Shown here piece after piece: positions 20,631 through 32,229 of a DNA stretch of 64,000 nucleotides. Source of the DNA: Ailanthus altissimus (lineage: Eukaryota > Streptophyta > Magnoliopsida > Sapindales > Simaroubaceae); NCBI GenBank assembly GCA_946807835.1, contig CAMPEX010000001.1, positions 9,129,001 through 9,193,000 on the forward strand, given 5' to 3'. The translations under genes were made by a program, and so were the position numbers. Every line of letters starts with the position of its first letter. The stretch's first letter is position 1. The notes beneath the pieces are model-generated. The model was not told the origin of the DNA. It did not search any database and was given only the letters and a program-made list of their open reading frames with translations.

Positions 20631-23465
20631 GTAGAGGTGGACAAATATCTCGGTTCCGTCTCATCTCAGGTGCCCAAACTTAGAATATTCGAGGCGGGAT
20701 AGGACGGGACAAGACCAAAGGTCGAGACGTGCATAGATTCCAAAATAAGGAATCGAATGTCCCAGTCTCATCCCAGATATTTTCCATCCTTGTCCAGGTC
20801 CAGTCCCAGACCCCTTTTTCTTAAAAGAAAATAATTACAAAATAATTACAAAATTTATTAGTTAATTAACAAATTATAAGTTAATTTAACATAATTTTCT
20901 TTTATAAACTTATAAATTTACAAGTTTATTAACAATTTATAAGCTTTAGTTTTTTTTAACCTTTTATCTTAATTTATATTCATGACCTTATTTAAGCAAA
21001 TTGATATTGAATACTAATTAAACTATCAATATTAAATTAAATTTAGAATTATAACATTTAACGAAATTAAAATTAAAATTGAATTTAGAATTATAACATT
21101 TAACATAGTTAAAATTAAAATTAGAATCGAAATTATAACATGTAATGTAATAATTAAAATTAGAATTATAACATTTAATATAATTGAAATTACAATTAGA
21201 ATTAAAATTATAACATTTAACGTAATTGAAATTGAAATTGGTTTGAAATTATAACATTTAATGTAATTAAAATTAGAATTAGAATCAGAATTATAATATT
21301 TAACATAACTGAAATTAAAATTGAAATTATAATATTTAACATAATTAAATTTAGAATTGGAATCAAAATTATAACATTTAACGTAATTAAAATTAAAATT
21401 ATAACATTTAACGTAATTGAAATTGAAATTGGATTTAAAATTATAATATTTAACATAATTAAAATTAGAATTAAAATCAAAATTATAATATTTGACGTAA
21501 TTAAAATTAAAATTGGAATTATAACATTTTATGTAATTAAAATTTAAATTGAAATTAAAATGATAATATTTAGTATAATTAAAATTAGAAGTGGAATCGA
21601 AATTATCATATTTAACATAATTAAAATTAAAATTAGATTTGAAATTATAACATTTAACATAATTGGAATTGAGATTATAATATTTAACATCATTGAAATT
21701 AAATTTGGATTTGGAATTATCACATTCAACGTAATTGAAATTAGAATTGGAATCAAAATTATAAAATTTAACGTAATTAAAATTGAAATTGGAATCAAAA
21801 TTATAATATTTAATGTAATTGAAATTAAAATTGAAATCAGAATTATAACATTTAATTTAATTGAAATTGAAATTACAATTAGAGTTATAACATTTAACGT
21901 AATTGGAATTAGAATTGGAATATGAATTATAATATTTAACGTAATTGGAATTAAAATTGGAATCAGAATTATAACATTTAACGTAATTGAAATTGAATTT
22001 AAAATTATAACATTTAACGTAATTAAAATTAGATTTGAAATCAGAATTATAAAATAGAAATTGGAATTGGAATTGGAATTATAACATTTAATGTAATAAA
22101 TTGGAATCAAAATTATAATATTTAACGTAACTGAAATTAAAATCAGAATCGGAATTATCACATTTAACATAATTGAAATTAAAATTGGATTTGAAATTAT
22201 AACATTTAACGTAATTAAAATTGAAATTGAAATCAAAATTATAATATTTAACGTAATTAAAATTAAAATTGAATTTAGAATTGTAACATTTAACGTAATT
22301 AAAATTATAATTAGAATCAGAATTATAACATTTAACATAATTAAAGTTAAAATTGGAATCGAAATTATAACATTTAATATAATTAAAATTAAAATTAGAT
22401 TTAAAACTATAACATTTAACATAATTATAATTATAATTATAATATTTAACGTAATTAAATTTGAAGTTTGAATTAGAATTATAACATTTAACGTAATTGA
22501 AATTAAAAATTTGAAATAAGAATTATAACATTTAACGTAATCAAAATTAAAATTAGAATTAAAATTATAGCCTTTAATGAAATTGAAATTGAAATTTGAA
22601 TTAGAATTAGAATTATAACATTTAACATAGATGAAATTGAAAATTTAGAGTAGGAATTATAACATTTAACGTAATTGAAATTAAAATTAGAATTGAAATT
22701 AGAATTAGAATTGGAGTTATAGCATTTAATATAATTGAAATTGAAATTTGAATCCGAATATGAATTATAACATTTAACGTAATTGAAATTGAAATTTGAA
22801 TCGGAATTATATCATTTAACGTAATTGAACTTGAAATTGGAATTGAAATTATAACATTTAACATAATTGAAATTGAAATTGAAATCAGTATTATAACACT
22901 TAACATAATTAAAATTGAAATTAACTTTATCAATTTAGAATTATAACATTTAACATAATAAATATTAGAATTGTAATCAGAATTATAATATTTAACGATT
23001 ACTATAGTTAAAATTAAAATTGAAATCGCAATTATAATATTTAACGTAATTGAAATTAAAATTATACCATATAAGGTAATTAAAATTAGAATTGAAATTA
23101 GAATTATATCATTTATCAATATGAAATAAATTAAAATAATTACTCCAAAATGTAAAGTCTACACTAAATTATTTATAATGAAATAAGCAATCAATAATAA
23201 AAATTATTATATAATCTAAAAAACTTTCAAAACTAAATTTTTGGGCCAAAAACACAAATTTAGAGCAATTGGGGACATGGGTCACAAATGGACCCAAGAT
23301 TTTTGGGTCAAAAATACAAAATTGGTCCAATTAGGGTATAGGCTAAAAATAGCATATGTCTCGAAAATGTCTCGTGTTTCGACCCATCCCGTCTTGGTTC
23401 GGCCAGTCTTGACACGTGTCCCGATCGAGACACGAAATTGTCCTAATCCTATTTTGCCCACCCTT
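20631..23465. mobile_element. hAT-like non-autonomous element with a large internal minisatellite
   Basis: It interrupts copia B RT between bases that are adjacent in copia fragment A. The left end reads GTAGAGGTGGACAAA and the reverse complement of the right end AAGGGTGGGCAAAA, short imperfect inverted repeats of the hAT type (family words like TAGRGGTGGGCAAA). The 8-bp flanks are ACTTGTCA (20623-20630) and ATTTATCA (23466-23473), six of eight matching, consistent with an old hAT duplication. Both subterminal regions (20640-20820 and 23340-23460) are unusually rich in GGGAC/GTCCC words. Most of the interior is a tandem array (21040-23110). No transposase is encoded. Low-complexity open frames in the array are products of the repeat. 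Confidence 0.7.
21040..23110. repeat. AT-rich minisatellite, about 42-bp unit
   Basis: Consecutive units resemble ATAACATTTAACGTAATT followed by GAAATT/AAAATT and GGAATC/GAAATC words. Lengths are mainly 30, 36 or 42 bp, all multiples of 3 and 6, with an estimated 45-50 units. Because 42 is divisible by 3, long open frames of Ile, Leu and Asn appear on the minus strand (21544-22422, 22622-23119, 21217-21480). They lack any domain and are not genes. Confidence 0.85.
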
Positions 23466-23473
23466 ATTTATCA

Positions 23474-23660
23474 ACTTTGTCGTTCTCCTTCAATTTTGTT
23501 TTGTATACCTACTTGACACCGATTGTCTTATACCCTCTTAGAAGTTCAGTCAACTCCCTTATTCCTTTCAATTGTTGTAATTTCTTTATTCACGGTCTTT
23601 TGCCATTGTGATTCTTTCACACCATCTTTAAAAGCTACAAGATTACAATTTAAAATTAGA
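23474..23660 (-). pseudogene. copia B RT remnant, N-terminal side of the hAT-like insertion
   Basis: The plus-strand text from 23474 continues the copia sequence seen uninterrupted at about 5090-5176 (fragment A). On the minus strand it corresponds to the region with the KTKLKENDKVDKY-type linker before the core of RT. It is stop-filled. Confidence 0.65.
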
Positions 23661-24960
23661 GTAAAATATGTAAATGGGTCTTTTTAGATTCATCAAAATT
23701 AGTTACTTTATAACCTATCATCCATGCAAGCTTTTTCTTTATCCTTGGTGTCTTTGCTATGTAGCTGCTTCATTTACAAGTTGACTTTGAAGAAAAAATT
23801 TAGTATCCATAGCTGCCTTTTCGTTTTATCACAATTAAAATTTACTGGAATGTATTGTCAAATATTGTTTTTATTCCATGACCAAGTTCTTTCTTTATTA
23901 AAAATAACATCGCAACCAATTACAATTTTCTTAGTTATAAGATTGCAAAGTTTATAAGCTTTTAATTGATCACAAACACTAAGAAAAGCAAATTTTCTCC
24001 TTTATTGTCTAGTTTTTTCCTCTTCTCATCTAGAATATGGGTATAAGTAATATACCAAAAATTCTGAAATGATCTATTGTTAGTCTTTGTCTGCTCCAAG
24101 CTTCTTCAGGTGTCATATTTTGAACAATAAAAGTGGGAATTCTATTCAAAATATGAATGCTCTAGTTAACTGTTAATGGCCATAAATTTTTTAGAATGAC
24201 ACTCTTTGTCAAAAAACTTCGTATCATATTCATAATAGTGTAATTTTTTTTGCTCACACACACCGTTTTGTTGAGGTATGTAAACTACTATAAATTACCT
24301 TTTTATTCCTTGGGTCGCATAGAAATTTACGAATTCTTGTTTGTTATATTCTCCACCATAATCAATGCGACGAACTTTTATTGAGTGGCTAAATTCTTTC
24401 TTAACAAGTACTTTAAAGCTTTTAAAGGCTGCAAAAGTTTTAGATTTTTCCTGTAAAAGATAGACCCAAAATTTTTGACTATAATTATCAATGAAGATAA
24501 TTATATATTTTTTACCTCAATTTAAATATGAATTTATTGGTTCGCAAATGTTGGAATAGACCAATTCTAATGTCTTTCTTGCTCTTTGTGATTTTTCATA
24601 AAGAAGGTAGTTGCAGTGTTGTTTGCTAATAAATTTTTCACAAACTTGAGAAAACATTGTTATTTGAGGAAGGCTAGTCATCATATTTTTCTATCGTAGA
24701 GTCTTCAATCCACTAAAGTTTAGGTGACCACAGCAAAAATTCCATAGCCATATTGCATCCATCAATTTTACAAAGAAACAAGAATGAGTGGTATTGTGGA
24801 GATATAGCAAAAACATATGATTGGTCGTCATGTTGACTTAAGCAATTAAGTCTAATTTTGCATCTTCAATTTGACATACTTTATCTTCGATAGAAATTTT
24901 GTATCTCTTTTCTTGCAATTAACCCACACTAAGCAAGCTGGTCTTCAAATTTGGGATAAA
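23661..24960 (-). pseudogene. copia B integrase remnant
   Basis: Minus-strand translation around 24740-24540 reads HLNFSGLKTLR, MMTSLPQITMFSQVCEKF and ARKTLELVYSNI, the GAG-pre-integrase and integrase start of copia elements. Further stop-broken integrase follows to about 24050, including text equivalent to the EYNKQEFVNF region with the catalytic Glu. The stretch 23661-24050 is the integrase C-terminal side and RT linker. No frame is longer than about 80 codons. Confidence 0.68.
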
Positions 24961-25199
24961 AAGAACATTAGAGATAGTATGGGTGAATTTCCCTTAGTTT
25001 AGATAGTTATCCTTCCTTTTCCTATAATAGAAATGTAGAGTTGTCACAAAACATGACAGTGTTGCGAAATGATTCATCTAGGTTAGAGAACACCTTCTTA
25101 TCTCCACATATATAGTTGTTGCCGCCAATGTTTAAATACCATATGTTTTGTTGAGTTTCTTCCTTCACATAACAGACCATCAAAGAGATACATTTTCTT

Positions 25200-26136
25200 T
25201 ATTTGCAAAGTTAGTTGTTTTATCTATTTTGTCTATTTAAATTAGTTCAACATTCAGACTGATAATGGTCATACTTATGACATATATAGCATTCAACATT
25301 AGACTCATATGCTGACTTTGGTCTATTAGTTATTAACTGGTAGCCTCCTCGTCCTCTTTCTTAAAATTGATTCTCTAAGTGTCGGTAGCATTGTTATTGA
25401 TTTTCACGATCATTATTTCCCTTCCCTTTACCTCTGCCTTTGTTTCTTCCTTTATCTCTTGTCTCATTCTTTATCTCTTTTCAATGTCGAGTGATTTTCT
25501 ATTGAGACCTTCAATGCTTACTCTTCTTTCTCCTGTTGATTAATTTTTTTTCTAAAAGGCCAACAAAGAACTTTGTAATTCATCAATTGAAATTTCATCA
25601 ATATCATTAGATTTTTCTATAGAACAAACAACACAATTATATTTTGATGTCATGGATTGAAGAATCTTCTCTACTATGGTCACATCCTTCGTCTTGTCAT
25701 CATAAATCCGCATCCTATTCACGATCACTATTGTTCAAGAGAAATAATCTGTAATTGATTCTCCTGACTTCATTCACAATATTTCAAACTCTGTAGAAAG
25801 TGTGTAAAGCTATGGCCTCTTTATCATTGTGGAGTCTTAGTACTTTTTCTTTATGGAATCCCAAATATACTTGGAGGTTTCCTTACAAAGAATAGTTTTC
25901 AAGATTGATCGATCAATTACTTAGAAAAGATAATTCTTCACCTTGAGATCTTCACTCGATGCCTTTCTATCTTCGTTCTTTGCAATTGTCATGTTGGCTA
26001 CTAGTTTCGTAATTCCATCAAAGGTAGCTTGTCGATCCACTTTATATCTTAGAAAGTTCTCCATTAACATGCTCCAATAATTATAGTAACCATCAAAGTA
26101 GGGAATAATTGGTTGAACAAAGTTGCTGATGGTCAT
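25200..26136 (-). pseudogene. copia B gag remnant with CCHC zinc knuckle
   Basis: The frame 26136-25921 starts with MTISNFVQPIIPYFDGYYNY and WSMLMENFLR, the usual N-terminus of this copia gag type, and ends SSEDLKVKNYLF. Stop-broken gag continues to about 25300. A zinc knuckle CYICHKYDHYQSEC (CX2CX4HX4C) lies at about 25250-25293. The N-terminal segment appears shortened compared with what I remember of relatives. Confidence 0.78.
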
Positions 26137-26287
26137 TGTTTTATTTACTTATGTTATTACTAGAAAACAAAATGGAACAAAAGGAGCAGCTACTACTATA
26201 ATACTATTTCACAAATGTTTTCTCTTTTTTGTTGGCTCTCGTAATTGCTCACTCAATATCTCACTAACTCTGTTACTTTTTTTAACT

Positions 26288-26303
26288 AACTGGCTCTGAT
26301 ACT
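26288..26303 (-). promoter_or_regulatory. Primer binding site of copia B, split by an LTR insertion
   Basis: The minus-strand half here reads AGTATCAGAGCCAGTTA. The other half, ending GTGGTAT, lies at 29344-29353. Joining them across the insertion gives the initiator-Met tRNA site TGGTATCAGAGCC, placed directly after the copia B 5' LTR. The 5 bp shared by both halves are the insertion's target duplication (ATACT / ATACC). Confidence 0.75.
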
Positions 26304-29300
26304 TGTAATTGTGCTATGCGTAGGGTGAATATGGGTATTTTAATTTTTAATTTTACACATCTCACAAGTAAAATATACGCAGCGAAATATAATACACACA
26401 TCTTATTATACTAATAAGATAAATGGAGCTCACCTTTGAAGCATGCTCAGAACAATTCTAGTCTAAGGTGTGGTGGGATAACTGGAGCTAGAATGGTAGT
26501 TTCCTATCTCAGCAGGAATTGTTGTTGAAGTAACTTTTGCTTCCTATATCTATCGGCCAATTGACTAAGCAATAGTCTATTTAGTAACTCTTACTAACTT
26601 GCTTTCATTTGAATTGTATAAAATCTCTCTTTATAGGGCAAATGACCGCCCAACTTACCAATCAAATTCATTTGAGTAGTCATTTGATTGTAAGCATAAC
26701 AATGCCATATAATTGCACATTTCATGCTTATTTAAGTAGCTTAGTGGGAATAGATTTTATTTGACCGAATCAAGTAAAGATTGGCAGCTAAAATGCTTTT
26801 CAAATGCCATTTATCAAGCTACTTCATGCTTAAACAAAAGTATGACAATTTTAATTTAAATAGTGAATTGGCATTTTTCATTTCAAAACCCATTAGATGA
26901 AGCCACTACATGCTTAATAAAGTAGTTTAATCATCAAGATGAAATGGTAGCATGAAGTTGTATTGGCTGAATTGTTTTCTTATTTGCTAATAAATAAAGG
27001 CCACCTCATCCTTTCAAAATGAATTTGAAAGTATGATAATAAAAATGAAATGGTGGTCGGTTCATTTGTCAAATGAAATGGGGCCAAACCTTTTGCCATG
27101 CATCAAGTTATTACAAGATTTGACATGTGGCAAAATCTTGAGGATGAGGTGGTGAGTTCTCATTTGCCACTTGTCACCTTTCTGAGCTTAACACTTAAGC
27201 CCTGTTAATCTTTTGAGTGACTCTAAAATAATTTCTGCTTTCTAATATCTTTCTAGATCGAACCATTCGATCCCAATGCTCAATGAGTACATTTCATATT
27301 GTAAAACTCTTTAGGTTCATAGCCGTTTATTTTATAAAACTCTTTTGTAAGTCTTTAAACGATGCTCTACACGCTCATTACAAAAATTAGAAAACGGCAC
27401 GTTGAACCATACCAGTTTAAGTTAATATATATTCGTATCATTCCTCCGTCAGTTATATCCTAAAACAGCGAAGACATAAATCATCGTCGTCAAGATTTCA
27501 TATGCTCAATCATGAACTTATCTCCAGATTCATGTTTCATAAATAATATCTATAAACACTTTTGCGATATTATTTATCCCAAGGAAAACTCTTTCTTGGG
27601 TTTACTGTTTATGACCATAAAAATTTTTAAAATACAATCTTGGAGCATCAGGATATACAACTCACTTATATGAGTTGACAGATTTTATATCTACACACAC
27701 TGAATTTTATGAGCATTGAACCATACCCAGCGACACCCAGCAGTCAGACCATAAAAGGTCTCTAATATGTGTGAAACCTAAGTATGATGGATCACTTACA
27801 AGTCTATCGTGGTGCTCAGGTCAAGAGACTATGAATACTACTCAACTCTAGAGGACCCTTTATTGATAACTATTTAGGGAGGAAACGCTCTTCTCACTTT
27901 CAAGGTTATGTTGAAGCGAAGAACCCAAGATTCAACCTAGAACCCTAACCTCCTTGCGCAGCGGAATAACCTATTAATCAAGCAAAAACAAAGAGAATCC
28001 AAAGCAGAAAACTAAAGAGTACAACACAATCTTACGTGGTTCGGCCAATTGCCTATGTCCACGGTGGATCCAAGGATCCTAGCCTCTCTTATTATAACTC
28101 CCTAGAGATTTTATAAGGAAAATCCAATTTGAAGAACCCTCAAAAGGACCTAAACGTTTAGTGAACCCTTACTCTACCACGAACAATGATCACCCAAATA
28201 ACGGCTCCACCTTAGCGCACACAAGCACTTAGTGTCTACCCAATTTTTTTCCTCTCTTAAAGTCTCTCTTACTGTTTAATCTGAAATCAATGGTTTACAA
28301 GTGTTTATACATGGTGTATTTCGTGCCTACTAACCATATTCCTTGTTGGAGTAAGAGTCCACTTGTTTTGAAAATCCAAAACTTCCCAAAACTTGAAATT
28401 CGGATTAAAAATAAACTTCTGACGCATCTGGCGCCACGACGCTCGTCCCTGGGTGCCGCAGACCTAGGCATTATCGTGCCCATCGCCGCGGCGCTGGGGA
28501 CCCAGCGCTGCGACGCTAGGTTGCTGTCCTGGGCGCCGCAGCGCTCAGCCCTGGCAGCTCCTCCCGCATTTTCTTCGCGTCTTTGAGTCCCATTTCGCTT
28601 TCCCCTTCGTGTCCCACACGTCTTAGACTTCTCCATACGTGTCCCACATATTCTAAACTTCTTGTGACTCTCCCCTTTGGCATTCATCTCAATTCTTGTC
28701 CAACCAAGATTGTTGAATCACCAATTTTTCAACAATAACTTTATGAGATGTCTATTAGAGGTATTTATTAAGTCTATACAATATCCAATCCTTACTGAAT
28801 ACTTGTATGACTATATGAGATTCCACTAAGCTCATAGTCTGCTAAAACTAACCATCCAGATATAGACATCCACTGATCTATATATGATAAGTTCTTAACC
28901 GACAAACCCACATCAGTGAAGATAGATCAAGATTATAACGTTTGAGAACATACTTGCGCAATGATATTTTTTAGTACTATTTGTAACTCCTTACAACTAT
29001 GTCATTGCTAATATCTCCTCAGGTCCTTCGTCTTATTTTAGGCAAGGCTCTAATTATTTAAATTTCACTGACTCTTATAACCTGCTAACTCTTAGCAATG
29101 CTAACTCTTAGTAATTATAACTTTTAGTAATATTAACTCTTAGTAATTATATTAGCGTTGCTAACTTTTAACCCTGATCTAAACTTCTTTAGACCATAGC
29201 TGAACTCCTTCAAGTCATATAGTATCTGAAACGCCACAAATAAGTTACTATATATTAAACGTAATTGACAATTTAATAAAATATTTTTTTGTATAAATAT

Positions 29301-29343
29301 AAAATATTCATATAAAATGAAATGGCATATAAGCAAAAAAATA
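26304..29343 (-). repeat. Solo LTR, 2 kb copia-type lineage, containing an 864-bp solo LTR
   Basis: TGTAATTGTGC to GCAAAAAAATA. The outer terminus has decayed from the CA expected. Flanks are ATACT (26299-26303) and ATACC (29344-29348), four of five matching. Without the inner insertion it is about 2.17 kb. It aligns with 43204-52659 (for example ACCTTTGAAG, CTATCTCA, the tgagcattgaaccat region) and, more distantly, with 13183-15224 and 53164-55263. It interrupts the copia B primer site. Confidence 0.78.
27871..28734 (-). repeat. 864-bp solo LTR nested in the 2 kb LTR
   Basis: It is flanked by a perfect ATAAC duplication (27866-27870 and 28735-28739). On the minus strand it begins TGTTGAAAAATTGG; the other end has decayed to ...CCTAAATA. 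It contains an ACGTGGTTCGGCC word (about 28034) and a GC-rich block (28420-28600) with GCGCTGGGG and GCCGCAGCGC words, in strong contrast to its AT-rich surroundings. Overlapping frames at 28290-28586 (+) and 28295-28687 (-) fall on this block and show no domain. Confidence 0.78.
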
Positions 29344-29353
29344 ATACCACTAA

Positions 29354-29668
29354 TGCAATACTTAACAAATAAAAAAGAAATAAGAGACGGTAAAAAATAA
29401 ATTGAATTAAGTTTATTTCACTCTTATTGACAATTTACAACTAATAGCTCATTAAATAGAGCCATTACCGATGGTTATATACATTAAAGTAGGATTGCAA
29501 TAAAGCTACTATTAATGGTTACATATATTAAAGTACCACACATCCACTGAGTTCTAAGAAAGTGCTTAATTGTTACATTTATTAAAATAGGTCCTCAAGA
29601 CAACCAAAAGACTAAGATAAACATCAACTATGTGCTAAAAATATTAATAAAATAAAGAACTTCCAACA
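29354..29668 (-). repeat. 5' LTR of copia B
   Basis: The minus strand runs from TGTTGGAAG (29668) to AAGTATTGCA (29354), 315 bp, directly followed by the (split) primer site. It pairs with 18326-18676. Confidence 0.75.
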
Positions 29669-29747
29669 GTGTAACTTGTTTTAACATCATTACAAAATCA
29701 ATAATACAAAAATAATACACATCTATTTAAGAAATAATAAATAAGAG

Positions 29748-30521
29748 TAGAGATGGCAATGGACAGTATAGGGGTAGGAAGGCCTTTTTCATACCCCCAC
29801 CTAATTTATTTTTTAATATATTTTAAGTCCTCTTTTCTATTCCATTCCCCGTAAATTTAATGAAGTGGGAATGAGCAAACTCATATAAGAAACTACTTTT
29901 TCATCCTTGTTCTATTTATATATTTATTGATATTAAATATTAATTTTATGTTCATAAATTTTAATAATATAAAAATTAATTAATATATTTATTATATTAT
30001 AACTAAAAAAATATTAAATTAATAAATTAGGACGATATGACAATATCCTTTAATAATATCAAAAGTAAATAAATTTTTAAATAATAAATAAATAAAACAA
30101 AAGTATATATATAAAAATAAGAGTTTAACTAATAGTCTAATGTCATTTAACGCCATTGATTTTTTTGTTAATTATTTATCTTCTCTCATTAAAATTTATA
30201 AGATTAAAGTCCTATCTCTATATAACAAAAACAATTACTTTTAACTCTAATTAATTTTATTAAAATAATATTTATAAAATAATTAAACATAATTAAACTT
30301 ATATTTTTTATATTCATAAATAATGTGACGGGGTGAGGTAGGACGAGGCAGGATGAGGAACTTTAAACTCACCCTTGCCTTATTATTTTCTCTACCCTCA
30401 TTTTATTTATAAAAAAATACTTTATTTTTATCTTATTCAAGTTTAAATGGGCTCGTAGAATTTCATCTCATATATAAAAATTTAATTTTTATTATTATAC
30501 ATTGTCGTTGACATTTTTCTA
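29748..30521. mobile_element. hAT-like MITE candidate
   Basis: The left end TAGAGATGGCAATGGACA and the reverse complement of the right end TAGAAAAATGTCAACGACA are similar in the style of hAT termini. The interior is non-coding, with GGGGTAGGAAGG and GACGGGGTGAGGTAGGACG subterminal words. Flanking bases (AATAAGAG and AATAATAT) match only five of eight, so the duplication is weak. Confidence 0.42.
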
Positions 30522-31221
30522 AATAATATTTATATGAACAATGCAGCTTATTTTATAAAACACAGCTGGTAATTTTATAACGTATTTTAAATAGGATTGA
30601 AGTTCTGAATGAACAGATCAAATATTCTTTCTTCTTTTTTGGTGGTTGTTTTTTTTTTCCAATAATTAATTGAAACAATTTAAAATTTTATAAAAATAAA
30701 TAAACGAACAACTAATTATAAGTAATTGTCTTGATATGTATCAACAATAATATTGTTTTTCTTGACGTTTCGTGCACAAACAAAACAAGCATGTTAGTGC
30801 TTAGTATTTTGTGGGATTTTTCTTGTAAAATTATAAGTATTTAAGAATTGTAAAAAAATTATATTAATTAAAATAAAAATAACAATCAAACGCATAAGGT
30901 ATATAAGAATTAATGCAAAATTTTATTTTTTTTAAATTACTTGAAGATTATCAACGAACCACTCAATGATTACAAAAATCACTCAAAAGATTATAAGAAA
31001 TATCTCATAAAATAAGCTCTCTAAGGGGCTCTACCAGTACTCTCTTGAGCACTTAGCACAAAGCGCTCCTTAAGCTTTTTATTCTTTTTCTTAATGCTTG
31101 CCACCTTAATAGCTTTATAAGGGTTTATATAAACTCCAAAATAACTCTAAAAATCCTATATCTAGTTGGAATAAGAGTTTACGTGTGAAGAAATCCAAAT
31201 ACATCTTAAAGAAGTCGAAAT
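30522..31221. other. Unassigned; possibly the left half of an LTR-like repeat split by copia C
   Basis: No gene is seen. From about 30880 the layout (TATATAAACTCC near 31120, then TTGGAATAAGAGTTTACGTG) resembles that of the 864-bp solo LTR at 27871-28734 (TTATACATGG, then TTGGAGTAAGAGTCCACTTG). The matching continuation would be 38124-38352. Confidence 0.3.
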
Positions 31222-31684
31222 TGTTGGATAAAAAACTTTAATTGGTGAAAGAATTATCATATCCAGGATTTCATATCAAATCATCAAAAAGAATAGAATC
31301 GGAAGCGTACCTGAATTCATAAAGATGCAAAAAGATTGAAGTTGATAGTCTTTCACGTCTAAACCTTTTCTTTATTGAGAGAAAACTGTCATTACCCACC
31401 GATGAGATATTAATGAATAATACGTTAAGATTTAGATTGGGGACCTTAACCTATTATTTATAGTATTTTATTTTATTTTTATGATTATTTTATTTTATTT
31501 TGGCCGATCATAAAAATAAAATAACTGAGTCTGTACACATTAAAGCTCATACTATATGAGATGCCCTAAAAGCTCAATAACAAATAAACTTTATTTTGAT
31601 CACTTTTAATAAAAAACAAATTAGATAGCCAATAATATACAATTAATTGATATATGTAGGCCCACTTTAATATAATTCTTAACA
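31222..31684 (-). repeat. 3' LTR of copia C
   Basis: Plus-strand TGTTGGATAAAA to AATTCTTAACA, 463 bp with TGTT/AACA ends. The minus-strand polypurine tract AAGTGGGAGAT (31695-31685) adjoins it. It pairs with 37672-38118. Confidence 0.88.
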
Positions 31685-31695
31685 ATCTCCCACTT
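31685..31695 (-). promoter_or_regulatory. Polypurine tract of copia C
   Basis: Minus-strand AAGTGGGAGAT, immediately before the LTR start TGTTAAGAATT. Confidence 0.85.
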
Positions 31696-32229
31696 GGGCC
31701 ATATATGTCACTTTACAATTGTACATTATCAAATAACTTTATAAGCTCAATATTTGTTATCTTAATAAAAGACATCTCTAAATAATTATGTCCATCAATT
31801 ATACTGATATAGGATCAAAGCGGTCTTTATTATCCCTTTTGTAATTAGACTCATCAATGGTCACATACATCAATATAATTAATGACATAAGTCAAGCATG
31901 GATGTGTAGCATAGAAATTTCATGCAATATGATCCATTTAACATGCTTATTTTTAATTGGTCCTACTTTATAACTTAAAGGAGTTCAATAATATACTTTC
32001 AAAACTTTATGCACTACCGCAACTGAAAGAATGTAACTTTATTTCAAAATTTTCAATAAATAAATAAAGAATAATACTTTAGTCTGATTAGAAAACATGC
32101 CAACTGTAATTGATCATCAAGAAACAAACTCCCACTATAGAAGCATCTTATTGTGATGAACCACACTTATACAAGCCATATGCTCATGAAACACCTTAAG
32201 CGGAACATCTTTAGTAAGCGGATTCGCAA

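Larger units (their letters stand above)
18326..29668 (-). mobile_element. Ty1-copia element B, with both LTRs and nested insertions
   Basis: Minus-strand element: 5' LTR 29354-29668, primer site split by an insertion, gag (about 26136-25200), integrase (24960-24050), RT (23660-23474 and 20630-19860), RNase H (19220-18691), polypurine tract and 3' LTR 18326-18676. The short LTRs (315 and 351 bp) align along their length but differ considerably, so the copy is old. Three elements lie inside it: a Mutator-like MITE, a hAT-like element and a 2.2 kb LTR. No clean target duplication was found (GTGTA on the right, TGTTT on the left). Confidence 0.82.

Noticed and set aside
21040..23110. Repeat array considered as a CRISPR array
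   Set aside because: Units are contiguous with no unique spacers, in a plant retrotransposon context. It is a minisatellite.
28290..28687. Overlapping frames of 98 and 130 codons on both strands
   Set aside because: Both result from the GC-rich block, which lacks stop codons, inside an 864-bp solo LTR. No motif or start context supports a gene.
31685..31695. AAGTGGGAGAT as a host regulatory motif
   Set aside because: Position next to the LTR start and RNase H shows it to be the copia polypurine tract.
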